DNA of 64,000 nt from Marinobacter salinexigens (GTDB lineage Bacteria > Pseudomonadota > Gammaproteobacteria > Pseudomonadales > Oleiphilaceae), in the NCBI RefSeq assembly GCF_008370345.1, contig NZ_VTUU01000008.1, positions 62,001 through 126,000 on the forward strand, in the 5' to 3' direction. The translations under genes were made by a program, and so were the position numbers. This document shows, one piece after another, positions 63,930 to 64,000 of this stretch (the first letter of the stretch is position 1; every line of letters begins with the position of its first letter). The notes beneath the pieces were generated by a model that worked only from the letters and a program-made list of their open reading frames with translations, did not search any database and was not told where the DNA came from.

Positions 63930-64000
63930 GGACGGTGTGCCGGTGTTCCCTGTTTTAATGGCCAGTTGACCGGCCTGTACGAGGTTTGCTTGAGTCATTG

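Noticed and set aside
63312..63998. RpoE with a 23-residue N-terminal extension from 63998
   Set aside because: The extension is not like other RpoE/AlgU proteins, and the ATG at 63929 gives the usual length. The weak ribosome site leaves some doubt, so the alternative is noted in the entry.

Overview
The window looks like chromosomal DNA of a marine gammaproteobacterium of the Marinobacter type. The evidence is a fatty acyl-CoA reductase of the Marinobacter wax-ester type (20532-22070), Pseudomonas-like gene orders around gacS-cysM-rlmD-relA-mazG, around rpoE-rseA-rseB-rseC-mucD ... lepA-lepB-rnc-era-recO-pdxJ and around tsaB-adk-ppc, and a moderately GC-rich base composition. I assign the genus from recognised proteins and gene order, not from a database search. 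I see no tRNA or rRNA gene, no CRISPR array, no insertion sequence and no prophage. The first gene is cut by the left edge, and the last one (rpoE) starts close to the right edge.

Layout. 1-5 kb: a soluble PQQ sugar dehydrogenase (partial), a GFA protein, the aldo/keto reductase DkgB, a tandem glutaredoxin/GST-N protein, penicillin-binding protein 4 (dacB) and a small DUF2798 membrane protein. 5.2-11.2 kb: a leftward catabolic cluster (acyl-CoA dehydrogenase, SDR, APH-type kinase, histidine phosphatase, SDR) with a divergent LysR regulator. The kinase plus ACAD pair suggests 4-hydroxyacyl-CoA breakdown through phosphorylation. Inside it lies a 269-bp double-hairpin repeat, the most unusual DNA in the window. 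11.2-17.5 kb: amino-acid and hydroxy-acid metabolism (isocitrate/isopropylmalate-family dehydrogenase, two aminotransferases, a D-2-hydroxyacid dehydrogenase) and a DUF1439 lipoprotein. 17.5-23.6 kb: a LuxR-type response regulator, acetyl-CoA synthetase, fatty acyl-CoA reductase and a FleN/MinD-like ATPase, all leftward.

23.8-28.0 kb: a two-gene signalling unit, an HDOD-GAF histidine kinase followed by a REC-PAS-GGDEF-EAL protein. 28.3-38.5 kb: a methyltransferase plus an MprF-C-like acyltransferase, then murI-nudC, plsB, rsmJ with a small coupled gene, tsaB, adk and a YbaK-HDOD fusion. 38.6-47.5 kb: ppc, a convergent pair of related small proteins, mazG, relA, rlmD and cysM. 47.7-50.6 kb: the GacS/BarA hybrid kinase. 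50.6-56.7 kb: pdxJ, recO, era, rnc, DUF4845, lepB and lepA, read leftward with overlapping starts and stops. 56.8-59.6 kb: a CHASE-PAS-GGDEF-EAL protein placed between lepA and mucD. 59.7-64 kb: mucD, rseC, rseB, rseA and rpoE, the envelope-stress regulon core.

Together the genes cover envelope stress and protein export, the stringent response, RNA modification, cyclic-di-GMP signalling, acetate activation and storage-lipid synthesis. Features that go beyond ordinary housekeeping are the double-hairpin repeat with opposite loops, the degenerate EAL and YbaK domains, the paired small proteins at 41.3-42.0 kb, and several dyads or repeats upstream of acs, the reductase, dacB and the HDOD kinase.
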